Part shown: positions 12,401-24,400 of the stretch, one piece after another
How positions within the stretch are numbered: the first letter of the stretch is position 1
Layout: each line of letters starts with the position of its first letter
Origin: Effrenium voratum
Lineage: Eukaryota; Sar; Dinophyceae; Suessiales; Symbiodiniaceae
Assembly: GCA_963377175.1 (NCBI GenBank)
Contig: CAUJNA010002890.1
Location: 217,501 to 281,500, forward strand
DNA: 64,000 bases
Direction: 5' to 3'
Translations under genes and position numbers: made by a program
The notes under the pieces: model-generated
Database searches by the model: none
What the model was told of the DNA's origin: nothing
What the model saw: the letters and a program-made list of their open reading frames with translations, nothing else

Positions 12401-15400
12401 GAAGACGCTGATTTGCACGGACGCCTTGGTGTACGTGCCGGAGGCACGACCCGGCTTGGAACTGAAGAGATCTCAACTTACTTCCATTTGCTGAAATGAA
12501 TATGTATGTTTTATTTTCCCTTTAAGAATATTTGTGAATTTCTCCTTGTTGGCTTTAAAAGGAATTTATCACTACTGGTTTTTTTGTTTTTTCCAGGGGT
12601 CTTCACCAAATGGACGCTTAGTGCTCTATTTTTGGAATTTGGTGGCAAGCCCAGCCATCCGGTTCCGTAGCTGTTTGGATCCTTTTAGTGTTGAGTGGCA
12701 GTTCGTGTTCCATTTTTTGGACACCCTTGGGGTGATTTGCACATACCCGTGCTGGTTGCAAATCAAATCGCAACCTTACCTCAGGTCTCATGAAAAGCAT
12801 CCTGGTCTTGGGGGTCCAGCCTGTATTTAGAGGGCAGCTTTCTTTGATGTTTGGATGTTCAACCAACTCAGTAAGGAAGCTATGGGCATGGTTATAAGGG
12901 GACCAATTACCCTAGTTATAACCTTGCTTATAACCTGCTTACTGAGTTGGCTGGACATCCAAGTAGAGGGTTTGAGATGAAGGTCGGATGATTCCTTTCG
13001 GATTTTCCGTAGAGCGCCTCCAAGAATGCATTTGTTATCTCCTCCCCTTAAAAATGATATTGGGGACCCCCCGCCAGTCCCTCTTGTTGTAGGTAGTTGG
13101 CTTGTGGCAGTCTGTCCGGGATGAGTGGACTTGCACTTCCAGCCCCAGTTCGATCCGAGCCGATGTCTTGGTGTTGTATGGAATCCTCTAATTTACCGCA
13201 ACATTTCCCCTTTTTTGGTTGAGGTGTTTTTTTTCTCCAGCATTTGGGGCCATCATTGTCCAGTTTTGTGTGGTTGACTGTGGATGGTTTGCTTGCAGCA
13301 ATTAGGGCATGCCCACGTCAGGAGCCGCCCTCCGTGTTGGACACCGAGGAGCTCACAGGCGCGTCGGTTGCAGCGCGCGCAAAAAAAACACACGAAGACG
13401 GGAAGCCGTTATTTGTTTTCTCTTCTTCTTCTTCTTTTTCCGTCTTTTTTTTCTTTTTCTTCTCTTTTTCTCGGCTTGGCCTTTGTTTATTTATTTTTTG
13501 TTCTTCGGGGGGGGTCTCTTTTGGTGGCCCGTTTTGTTCTTTTCCCCGGCCCTGTTGAACATCACCCTTTTGGTTTGAAAAGTTGTCGCCTTCTGAGTTA
13601 TCTTTTGGGAGGTTCAAAGACCAATTTTTATGGGGAGCCATGGTTTTTTTCTCTATCCCCTAATGTTGACCCCTGCGCTTTCATTCCGTGGCGGAAACCA
13701 TTTGGACCTTAGCAGGTCACAACCATAGTGAACAATTCCTTGTTCCATGCTTTGACCTGGAGCTTGACATCCAAGTAATGTTGACCCCGGATTACGCAGA
13801 ACCCCTGGTTGATTTTGATCGGGGGGTGTCCCCTTTCAGTGGGGATTCAGACCACTTTTGGAGGGAACACCCCAAAAAATAATGGGACGGGTTTATTAAT
13901 CCTGGGTCAACAGTACTGAGCGGAAGCATTTTATTTGCCCCTCCCCATTTTCCAATAAGACGGCCAGGGAAACCCTGGAAATTTCGGTTTCGAAGGAATC
14001 ACCCCTTTGCCAAGAAATCTGGGCGCGAAGAGGGGTTGGTGGGCGGCCGGGGTGTTTCTCGTGTTGGCCTAAGGGTATTGTTGACTCCATATTCATCAAC
14101 CCCTGTTGATTCATACGGGGGTGTTCCCCTCCAACAAAGATAAATCCCCACTAAAACCAGGGAACCCCTATCAATAAACTGGGGCTGATTAAACATTGCC
14201 CATTTTGGGGGCGATTGTGCAGGTCAAAGGGCAAGACATGATCCCTACTGGCGACTATATTCGCCCGGCAAAAGGAGCTGTGATGAGCGGATTTGTTCCA
14301 TCTACAGAAGGGCTTCAAATCCACGAATTGAGCAAACCAGGTGTGGGAGACAGAGATTTGGATGCTGAGGGTTTTTTGTATCAAGGCCTAGCCTTCAACA
14401 GCCCCTCGCCCCTTCTTCCACCAAACCGCGCGGCTCACTTGTCCAAAGCTGACCTTTTGGTTGGCGAGCTCGCCTGGGGGTAAAACAGATCCACTACGAT
14501 GTCCTGTTGGGGATCCAATTCTTATTTCGGGTTTGAGAGTGATTGCAACTTCCACAGACAAGTCTAATTCCCCAACAGCTGCAAGCTTCGGGGTCTTCGC
14601 CCAAATAAGCATTGAGGAGCTTCGGCAAGGGCAGCTTTCAGGAAGGGTTTTTCCGGAGTTTTTTCCGGGGTTCCGGGGCTTGTTGGGGGCTTTTGACCTC
14701 GGATTGGATGGTTTTCGAGAGCTAAAAGGAAGCCTGCCACATGCCATCGCCATGCGGCCCATGGCCCGCAATCGCCAGACTTGGGGAAGACCAAGGGGAA
14801 CTTCGTCCTGGATCTCGTGGCACTGGTGAACTGGCACGCGCCTCAGATGGAACGTCTCGGGGTTTTCTGGGTGGCGGCAAGCCCTGCCGTTTTGTGAGGT
14901 TTTCGGGTGTTTTTAGTTAGTTTAGTGGTTGGGTTTCCATTTAACCCACGAAAAGTTGAAAACTTTCAACAGGGGATGTCAGGATGGGGCTATTTAACCC
15001 ACGAAAAGTTGAGAACTTTCAACAGGGGATGTAAGGACGGCCTGATTTAGGGCTGGGAATGGCTCCGAAAAAATTTCGAACGTCCGAGTAGCTGAGCGTC
15101 CGTCTCTCCGCTCTCCGGCGAGGCGCGGCGCGGGAGATGATATCCGACGAGCCATGCAGGACTTTGGGTCGAAGCGTAGGACTTGGTCATAGGATCCCCC
15201 TTGGCAGGGGAGCAGAAAACAACCGAGTTGAATTAATCATAGGTGTCCTTTTTAGGCGAGTGTGGTCAAAACTAGAAGGCACTGGTTGAGATTGGTTTTA
15301 TTCCATTTACCAGGGCCATCTATTCTTCCAAAGGTCCCTACTGTGGATGGTTGCGAAATCCAGAAATCGCACCACCTGGAATGATTCGAATACCCTATAA

Positions 15401-18400
15401 ATACCAACAAGCAATGGTTCTCACGGGTTCTTTTGGTGTAGGATTTCGTCCATCCACAGTAGGATCCTCTTGCGCCTCCCCGAACCCCCCCCCCAGCCGC
15501 CGCGGCGTTTTTTGCAGGGGGACTGGATTTTGCGGGTTTTCCTCTTTGGGACATACGAAAAGAAGTACCCTTTAAACACACCTCCGAATAAAACTCAAAA
15601 TTAAGGGCCGTGGCTTAACAAAATGGGTTGGGCACACGGCCGCCAAAGATTTCACTTTGGGGTTGTCACTTCTTTCGATTGGCCGCTCTCGCACAAGGCA
15701 AAGATATATTTGTTGAGCAGTTAACCCTACCTTCGAACAAGCTGAAGCGTCAACAGGGAAGGAACCCTTGGCCCCATTTTCTCCCAGTTTTTTGTGCGGC
15801 AGAAACCTGCAAGACGTTCGCCCTAGGATCTCCCGGTTTTCAGCACCCAAAATCTGGACGACCCGCAAGACAAAGATATGTTCCGGCCACATTGCCAGCT
15901 TCTTTTTCAGGTTCTGTCTTTGGTTTTCCGGAAAAACCTGGGACACGATTCCTAGATTTTTCCCTCTTTTGAGGCCCCGGTTTGCGGAACAGATGTTCGG
16001 GCAGAGATCTCAGCCCCGGTAACCCCATAGCTTCCAGCTGGGAGAGGAAGACAACTCCACCCCGGGTTCGGTTTCCGTTTTGCTGAAATAAGAACTTGTT
16101 CATTTCCCTTGCTTCTGAAAGGGAATTTATCACTGAAACTATCGCTACTGGACATGTCTTTTTGTGTTTTGCAGGAGACGTAAGCAAACGGAGGTAGGGT
16201 AAGTGGGGTAGTTGAGCGTTCCGCCACCTTCTTCTAGGTCCCCCAGTAGTGCCCTTTTACCCTTGTTCGTTGGGAGGGTTCCCCTACTAAAATAGACTAC
16301 AGACAAAAAGGGTACCAACTTATTCTAACCTCTCTACCTGATCACTCTTTTGCTTTTCACTTTTCTAACCTCTCTACTGGAGGACCTAGACTTGGATCTT
16401 CAAGCCAGCCCAGCAAGTAGGTCATAACCATGGTTATAAGGAGACCAACCCCAGTTACCCTAGTCTACAAGGAGCTTTTGGAGCCGGAACCACCTCAAAA
16501 ATGGTTCGTGGCTACCTGAATCTCCACCATTCTGTGGATGTCTTTTCTCTGGTCCCGATGCTTTGATGATGGAAAGGTGTCTTGACATGTTGACTTCATG
16601 GGTTAATGACCCCATTCTTTTGGGTAATGCCCCCATTTTTCTCTTTGACCTGTTCCATTTCACCCGCCGCCTTGCCTTGGATTTGACCGGAAGGACGAGG
16701 GCTCCGGCCCGAAACCGTCGCAAGCGGAGCTGCTGAGGCGGCTCGGGGATTCGCGCCCATGGGCCTGGGTGCCGTGGTTTGTTTTGGGGAAGGCAGCCGC
16801 TCACTGCCTGGGTTCCTGGACTTTGGTCACTTTTTGGGTTTGGGCCAGTTTGGCGGTGTATGAAAGTCTGTGTTTTTTTTTGGCTAAGCCACTCAGGAAG
16901 TGAGGCCAAATTTGTTGTCTGGTCCCCCTGTTTTGAGACAAGTCCATCGATTGTTTGACGCTTTTGGTTGGCTTATCAAAAATCAAGTCGGCAACCGGGG
17001 GGTGTTTTTTTCCTTTAACCTGTCATTCAGGGGGTGACTTTGACAGTGGAAAAAATGGGGCCATCTGTTTTGGAGTTGATTTGAAGGCAACCCGAAAGAA
17101 AACCACAATTTCGGGGGGGGGGGGGAGGGGGCGCCCCCTATTTTGAAGTCAAACCAAAGGTGTTTAGGTCAGTTGGTTGAGTCTAGCGCTCTTCTAAGGT
17201 CAGTTCGGTTTCCTTTCAGTTTCCCTCTAGGGGATACCTATGTTTCAATACACCTCCCTCCCTGCCGCTCTCATGGGAATGAGCATAGGTGGGATTTCTC
17301 ACTGACTTTTTTTTGGCCTGAGTGGTTGAGTGGACCAAGCTGGTCGGAAAGTGTCAGAAGCATCGGATTGCCATTTCACAGACCAACCTGCAAATGCGCA
17401 ACGTAGACGTCTCCAAGAGCAATCCAGCTAAAATGATGCGCATCTCAAATCCTATGCTGGTTGAACATCGAGCACGCCTACCCCCAAATGTTTGAGTAGA
17501 ACCTCCGCCGAGCAGATCCGGGCGTTCCAGGAACAAATGGTTGGTCATTCCCAAAATAATGGTTGGTCATTGACCCATTTTTAGAGGGTCAGAATGAGAC
17601 TCCAGCCACGTACTTACGAATCATGTTCAAGCTCTCTGTTGATTTGTAGCGGCACTCTGTGAATTTGAGGGGAGTTGCTGTGGTGGCACTTGAGGCGCTG
17701 TTAGTCTCGGGGGGTTCCGGGGTGCTGTTTGGTTTCCTTTTCTTCACTGTCGTTTGCGTGTGTTAGGTTGCTTTGTTGCATTGTTGGTTCTGTTCATCCG
17801 CAAGTAGGGGCGGCAAAAATCCGCCAGGTTTGGTTTACAAATGTTTTCATGTGTTAAGCGGTTTCTTGCTTTTTTGGGTTCTGTTCATTTTTGCCGCCGG
17901 GGGCGGCAACGCAAACCAGCAGCCAGTTTTTTGCAAGGCCCACGACATCTTGTTTTGGTGACTGCCTCCGGCTTGTGCAGAGGAAGGGCTGGCAGCGCGA
18001 CGCGCTGCTGTCCTTGTACTTTGGCCGCCGGCTGAGCCGAGCTGATCCGCTCCGAGCGGATCCGCGCTCGCTGGAGTTGGGACTTTGGGTAAGAATCGAG
18101 GGCCAGGCGGTTTTTTTTTGGGGGGCCTCGGAAACCGAGCGGTTGAAAGGCGGTTGAAACCAGAGTTCAAAGGCTTTTTCGGAGGCATTCGTGTTGAGCT
18201 TTTGGCAAAATCAACGAAGGACATGAAAGTTGAAAGTGCCGTGGGGGTGTCAACGAAGGACATGAAGGTGCCGTGGGCGTGTCAAATTGGTCCGATGGAT
18301 TTGAATCTGGGCCTGGACGCGGTGTCGGTGGCAAAGCGGTCAATCGTATGGTGCTTTTCTTTTGGTTCCCGTTCAAAGGCGGCACATGTCACCTCAGGCA

Positions 18401-21400
18401 AGTTTTAGGTTGGTGCTTTGGATTGGTTTGGGGAATTGCAGCCCTGGTTCTTTGTAGAGGGTACATGGGAAAGCCCATGTCCTAACTATCACTTCTTGGT
18501 GGCTCCCAGCCATCCAGTCCTTTAGCTTTTTAGCCTTTTGGCTTTTCACTAAAAACTAGTCAAACTTTTAGCGGGGGATCGGACAACGGGCAGGGGCAGC
18601 CCAGAATTGGACGGCGTTTTGGCCCCAAATCCCAGGCCCAGATGGCCAGAGCATCATCGACCCATCACAGGCCCCAGGGGGGGCTAGCCACTCGCCGGGT
18701 GCCTGGAATGACTGTTCCCCAAATGGAGCCACGCCCTCAAAACCGATTCGGGAAGATGAAGAATCGTCAGGGAGAATCCCGTTGCAACTGGGTGCGGAGC
18801 TCGGCCTTGGGAATTCATTGAAGCATGCTTCTGGGGATCGACCCTTAGTTCCTACCGGCTGGTGAGAAAAAAATCACTCACATAGATCTCCGGTCTTCTG
18901 TTTGATCGCCCACATGCTCTCCGGGATGTTTGAAGTCTGTGCTCTTCAAGTTTCAGGGCCGAGCTCCGGGGCCAAGAAAATCCGTGCTAAGACCGGCTCC
19001 AGCTTGCGAGGCCGGCTCCAGCTTCCTAAACCGGGTGCGCCCTGAGTACTTTTGAAGCCACCCCCGGCTTTTGACCCCTACCCAGTCATTCCTCGGTGGA
19101 TGGTCTCAAGGGAAAAGACCAACTCCAAGGACTTCCTGGCAGGAACCCTCCGAGGTTAACATAGGTTTGCTGTCTTCGTGTGACAGAACCCCCTTGGCCT
19201 TCTTGAGTTTGTAACAAAAAGGGCCTTAGGAGTCGTCGGGAAACCAACCCCCAAAATGCGGATTTGTGTTGCCTCAAATGCGAAGAACCCACATGGAGCG
19301 AGCCCGAAATAGCATCCCACTCCAAATGCACCAGGTCTTGCGACCCCACCGGATTTTGTAAAGGGGATCCTCCCGAAATCGGTGGCTCGCAACTTTTGGT
19401 TTCCCCGCAGGAAGGTCGTTCTCGTTTGCCGGAACATGTGGGCTTGTCTTCATTCTTTGGGAGGTGTCTTTCCGCGCCATGGACACTTAGAGGCTATTTT
19501 TGTAGCCAGGCACCCTTAAAAACAATACCCTAAACGAAGGAGGTTACAAAATATGAGAAACACTGCCCCAACAGAAGGAGGTTCAATATATACATACATA
19601 CATATATATATATATATATGTATATATATACAAACAAAAACAATACCACCAAAGAAGCAGGTTCAAAATAGGCCCTAATGCCCTCTCTGCCTTTCCCCCC
19701 CCCCTTCAAGGGGTTGGTTTCAGCAGGCCTTCCGAGCCATTGCGGGCCGGTGGATCGTGGGGCCTGGCGCTGAGTAAGGCGAGAGTCGGAGACCCTCCGA
19801 TTTCGGGAGTTCGTTGGATGCCCTTGGATGGGTGTGGCTCCAAATCAAAGAGCTAGGGTTACGCAGCGTTTGGTCTTTGGCTCCATTTGCCAAGGTGCCG
19901 TTTTGGTTCATGTTTTTGAGCCACAGCCATGTGGAAACTTTGAGGAATCCGAGAGAAACCAAAGGGACACAGGTTCTGCTTTTTTAAGAGCAACCCTAAA
20001 AGGAACACAAATTATGTTTTTTTAGGAAGCACCCTGGAAGGAGCGTAGAATTCTGGTCCACTTCAGGTAACGTTGATTTTGGATTCATTTGGACATGGAA
20101 AACCACCTCAAGGAACCCAGGACGCCTCCGAAACGATTGCCAGCTCGGGTGCTCGAGCGGTCGTCATTCTTTTGCTCGAAACCACTTGTTGCTTCCCCGC
20201 AACAAATGGGCGTGTGGCAACCTTCCGAAAAGGCGTTATTATTTTGAAAGCTTTAAAAGACGGGGCAAGCGGCCAGAGGATAAGCCTGATGATGGATGGG
20301 GGGAACGACATGCGCGCACAGAGACTTGACTCCTCGTTCTCAAGCTAGTTGCAGATGCCATTTCCTGCAGTTGATTAAATGCAGGCAATGTGTGGCTTTC
20401 TTCAATTCTGCTTTTCAACAAACATCAGCTGAAGAGAAGCAACTCGTCCGCAACCATCTGAAGCTGAAAGAGCAACTCTCATGACTGACCCACATGTGGG
20501 TCAAAGCGCGCAAAGGACCCATTTTTTGGAAAAGGACCCAGGAGGAGTTTGAGCGAACTCCATTTCGCACCGCTTTGAAACCATGGGACACTATTGTTGG
20601 TTGGTATTTACAGGGGAATCATCAGAAACCAGGGCGTCTTAGGCGGTGCGAAATGGATTTCGCGTCCATCCACAGTATGTTAGTAAGACGGGTACACAAG
20701 TGGTATGTAGTTCATCACGTGCTTGGTGCGTAAACCACGTTTCTGGCTGACCCCAAACCCCAGTAACTGTGGGTGACTCCCTCCCCCCCTGGCTGGCTGG
20801 TTTCAAAAGGAAACCCAAAGGAAGCCAACCGTTTTTATTTTGAGGCAAGCCCATTTCTTTTCGGAAACTCAGCCCGGTGCCCGGGATTTCTCATGGGAAG
20901 CTGATTTCTCATGGACGTCGATTCTGATTTCGCGGGAGCGCTAGAAGCTGCATTTCCATGATGCATGCGAGCGATAAGAGTTTTGCTTCCAATTCTCATT
21001 TACTTCTCAAAATGGATCTCGGACCCACTTTGGGTTGGTATTCAGGGGCAGGGTTAGTACGTGGGTAATTACCACGATTATAACTCGCGAAAGCTGTGGT
21101 TGTAAGTCTTTTAAGTGGCTCATGTGCCGGTTTTCTCATTTGGCGAACCCGGCACAAACGGAGTGAGGCCGGTGTGCTACTCCCTGGTCTACGGGGGGCG
21201 GATTCGGAAGGAAGTGAAGGACCGGCCGAGCAGCGGAGACATGGGTGTCCGTGAAAGTTATCCACTTGAGCAGGGGATCTGAGGAGAGACCAGTTTTACA
21301 TTTTAGGGTGGACTAAATATGACATGCTGCATTTGGATGGCCGCGAAATTCAAATTGCCCCAGCCAAGAAACCCTGGTTTCAGATGATTCCCCTGTAGAT

Positions 21401-24400
21401 AACAATCGACAATGGCTTCCCTTGGTTTCCAAGTGGTGCGAAATGGCTTTCGTCCACCCACGGTAGATTCTGGGTACCCCATGAGCAAAAAGCTCGAAGG
21501 TTAGCGTGGAGTCAGTTTGACACTGCGGGTTCTGGGCAGCGCTTTTTCCAGCTACCAAATTCGGACATTTGGGCGAGTATTCAAGTTGAGATCTCCCAAA
21601 GTTGGTGTGTTACACTTTGCATTTGGCGTCTTAAAAACCGGGTCCCAACATGGATTGGATATCGGCTTTCCCCTCAGTTTCCCTGTAGCACCAACCCCCC
21701 AAACAGGCGCCCTCCAAAGTTTGACGCGCCCACAAACATTTCGTGCGGATAGCTGGGGACAAGAGGTTTAAAGGCTTCCGACTGGTTCCCTTCTTGATCA
21801 GACAGGAAAAACCCAAGCTTTTCCAGATTAATACATTTCTGTTTATAAATATTGCGGATGCTCCCCTTCAAGAGTGATGCACCCCCACGAAAACCAGGGA
21901 CACCCCCATACTAATAAAAAGGGGTTTGTAATCCGGGGTCAAAATGATTTCTGACCAAAGGATTCAACCGGCCAGCGCGCATTTGTGCAACATGGTCCTG
22001 CCGCAGGTTTCATCCAACTGCAAGACTTCCCCTAGCCATGCCCTGTCTCATCTGGGTTTATGTTTTTTGAGGCGAAGAGTGCCCTCTTCACACTTGAAAG
22101 GAAAGCAACAACACAGCACCGTTAATATTGAGGTCGCCCCAAATTGGCACAATGTTTAGCACCTATCTCATTCTTCTCGTCGTCAGAGTCCGAAAACCCC
22201 ATAAGGACTGACTCTCATGGGGGCTGGGGGGAGGGAGGGAAGGGGGAGCCCCAAAAAACCCTTATTAAGCCCCTGTGCCTTATTTAGGGCTTATTTGGGC
22301 TCCCTCCCCCTCCCCTCCCTCCCCCCCAGGTCTCATGAGACTCGCAGGAGTGGTCTGAGCGATTATGCGACTGGGACATCCAGCAGCGTGCGCCTCAAGC
22401 GAGCCCCGTTTGTGTTGTTGTCTTAAAAGCAGTCAAGAGGACACCAGTCCTTCTAGTCCCAGTCCTTCTAGTCCCTCATTTTCCTTTGACCCTGGTTCAA
22501 TGCTTCTTTTTGGGAAGGTAGACTTGGAGCCAAGGAAGCTTTTGACAATTCATTTTGGGAGTCAGAGACCCGTTGCTGGGACGTTGCTGAAAAGCGATTG
22601 AAAGTCCTCAGAAACCGTATTTTCCAAACAGAAACCGACTTGATCTCAGGATTTTGGAGCACGGATTGAGAAAGACGTTCTCCATGTCCACCAGATTCTC
22701 CTCGCGCAGCTGTAGAGTGGGCTACGAGTGCGGCTGTAAACAGCTTCCGGATAAATCCCCATGTCCACCAAAAAGGGTCCCGATGTTTTGTTATTTAAGC
22801 AGCACGCCAGCAATTCAAGAGGGATGTAACAAAGATCATGGGGTAAAGCAATGTCGGATTAGAACATCTCAGGAATACAAGGTGAACCTTTGGTTCCTTG
22901 ACTAAGAATGGGAACCCAAATCAGGGGAAACCGAAAGGTTAGATCTGGTTGATTCGCTTTGGTTGCAAGTGAGTATATGGGATTACGCCACCACCAAGCT
23001 TAGAAAGTGCCCAGGGCTCTGTCCTTGCATGTTTGCTGGGTATGTGAAGGGCACCCCCCCGCAAAGTGACATGGAGCCCCCTGCTACAGGGGTCCCCCGA
23101 AAGGAGCGGCCTCCAAAATGAGTTGTGCGTCAGTTTTTGTTTTTCTTCCAGCTTTAACCAGGGTGGTTCCATGTTTCATGGATTGGATTTGGATTTGGAT
23201 TTCACCCCGTGGTTCCGAGTTCTGGGAGTTCCCGCCTACAACTCCCTCCTATCCGGGCTCCGAAGCATCAAGAAATAGGCCCGGGTAGAGAGGCATGGCA
23301 AACCAAGACCCCGGTGAGCGTGGATCGGTGAAACTTGAATGTTCGTTGCCCGGGCGAAGTGGGCTATGAACATGGTTATAACTAGGAACTGGTGCCCTTG
23401 GAACTTGGTGGCAAGCCCAGCCGTCCGGTTCCTTAGGTTGTTCGGGTTTTGGGGTTTAGTGGTTGGTTTTCCAGTTAACTCACTAGGAGTCAACCTTGCA
23501 GCAGGGCATCTGAAAACGGACAGCCCAGTTGTACCCATGGTCGTAATCAATCAATACCCGAGTCACTTGCTCAAAACCCGGGGAATTGGAGGGTAAGGGA
23601 CAATGCCCTTGCCATAAATGGGTGCAGATCTGAGCTTTTTCAAGTCTTGAAGCATGCTGGGTAGACCATTCTAACACCGATCGGTTTGATTCTGACCTGA
23701 CCTTGGTTGAAGATCCCCAACTGGTGTTTAGGCGTGCACCTTGGGTGGGGGTTTTTCATTTCGCTCTCCAACAGTAAAGCTCTTAGCAGATCTGACGGCC
23801 AGCCCAGGTAGAACCATGCTTGTGAATCACTCATGGTAGGTCTCCCTTTCCGTGATATCTCACCCACCGCTTACTCTCAGCGCTTTTTCTGCCGCACCGA
23901 ATCCATCGGCCGTTGCGCTCTCAGGATCCTGCCTTGTCACTTCGCCGGGCCGGTGGGCCTAAGCCTCGGGCGATCGGGCGACGAAGAAGCGAGCGGGGCG
24001 ATTCGCAGCCTTGGGATTTTTCGGTGGGCCGGAGCCATGGTCGTGTTGAGCACCTGAAGCATCAAACCACAGACGTGGTTATTTTTCTTTTTTTGTTTTT
24101 TTTTCTTCTCCGAATTTGGATTTCCCCAAAAGGTCCGAGCTAGCAACTCTTTTGGGGGTTTGAACACAGGTGGCCCTTTCCACTTGTCAAGACTTGGCAG
24201 CGAACCTCCAAGTCGACCCTTGGCAGTGCACCGATATCTTTGACTTCCCATGGGTTTTGCCGTATCGCAGGGTAGAAAGACTTGGTTTAGCTTCCGAGTT
24301 GGGAAGTTGTTGGTAACCTAGGTTACAACCCGGAAACACGCCTTCTAAGTGGAGTTGATCTTTTCTTAGGGTATGATGTTGACCCTCTACTCAAAAAGGA

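Larger units (their letters stand above)
13351..16699. other. Intron 10 region of the DUF4336 gene (3.3 kb)
   Basis: Holds a coding-like island at 14781-14870 (reads GKTKGNFVLDLVALVNWHAP and onward, followed directly by GTGGCG). It also holds a segment at about 15136-15160 resembling part of exon 16 (24538-24556), a family E element with an internal duplication (about 14871-15035), and family G and F elements abutting at 15239-15463, with a family D element at 16234. The islands have no place in the DUF4336 model. Confidence 0.5.
18081..21163. other. Intron 12 of the DUF4336 gene (3.1 kb)
   Basis: A GA donor after LEL joins in phase to VRPVCYSLVYGG. Holds family E (18500), a family I end (about 18733-18830), a (TATA/CATA) microsatellite (19588-19632), a family H element (19830-19928) and a family F-like copy (20558-20677). 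No other coding segment recognised. Confidence 0.55.

Noticed and set aside
18086..18094. Canonical-looking GTAAGA donor at the end of the GWQRDALL exon
   Set aside because: It leaves the wrong phase for the VRPVCYSLVY exon. The GA site eight bases earlier (18081) restores phase and family spacing. cDNA could overturn this.
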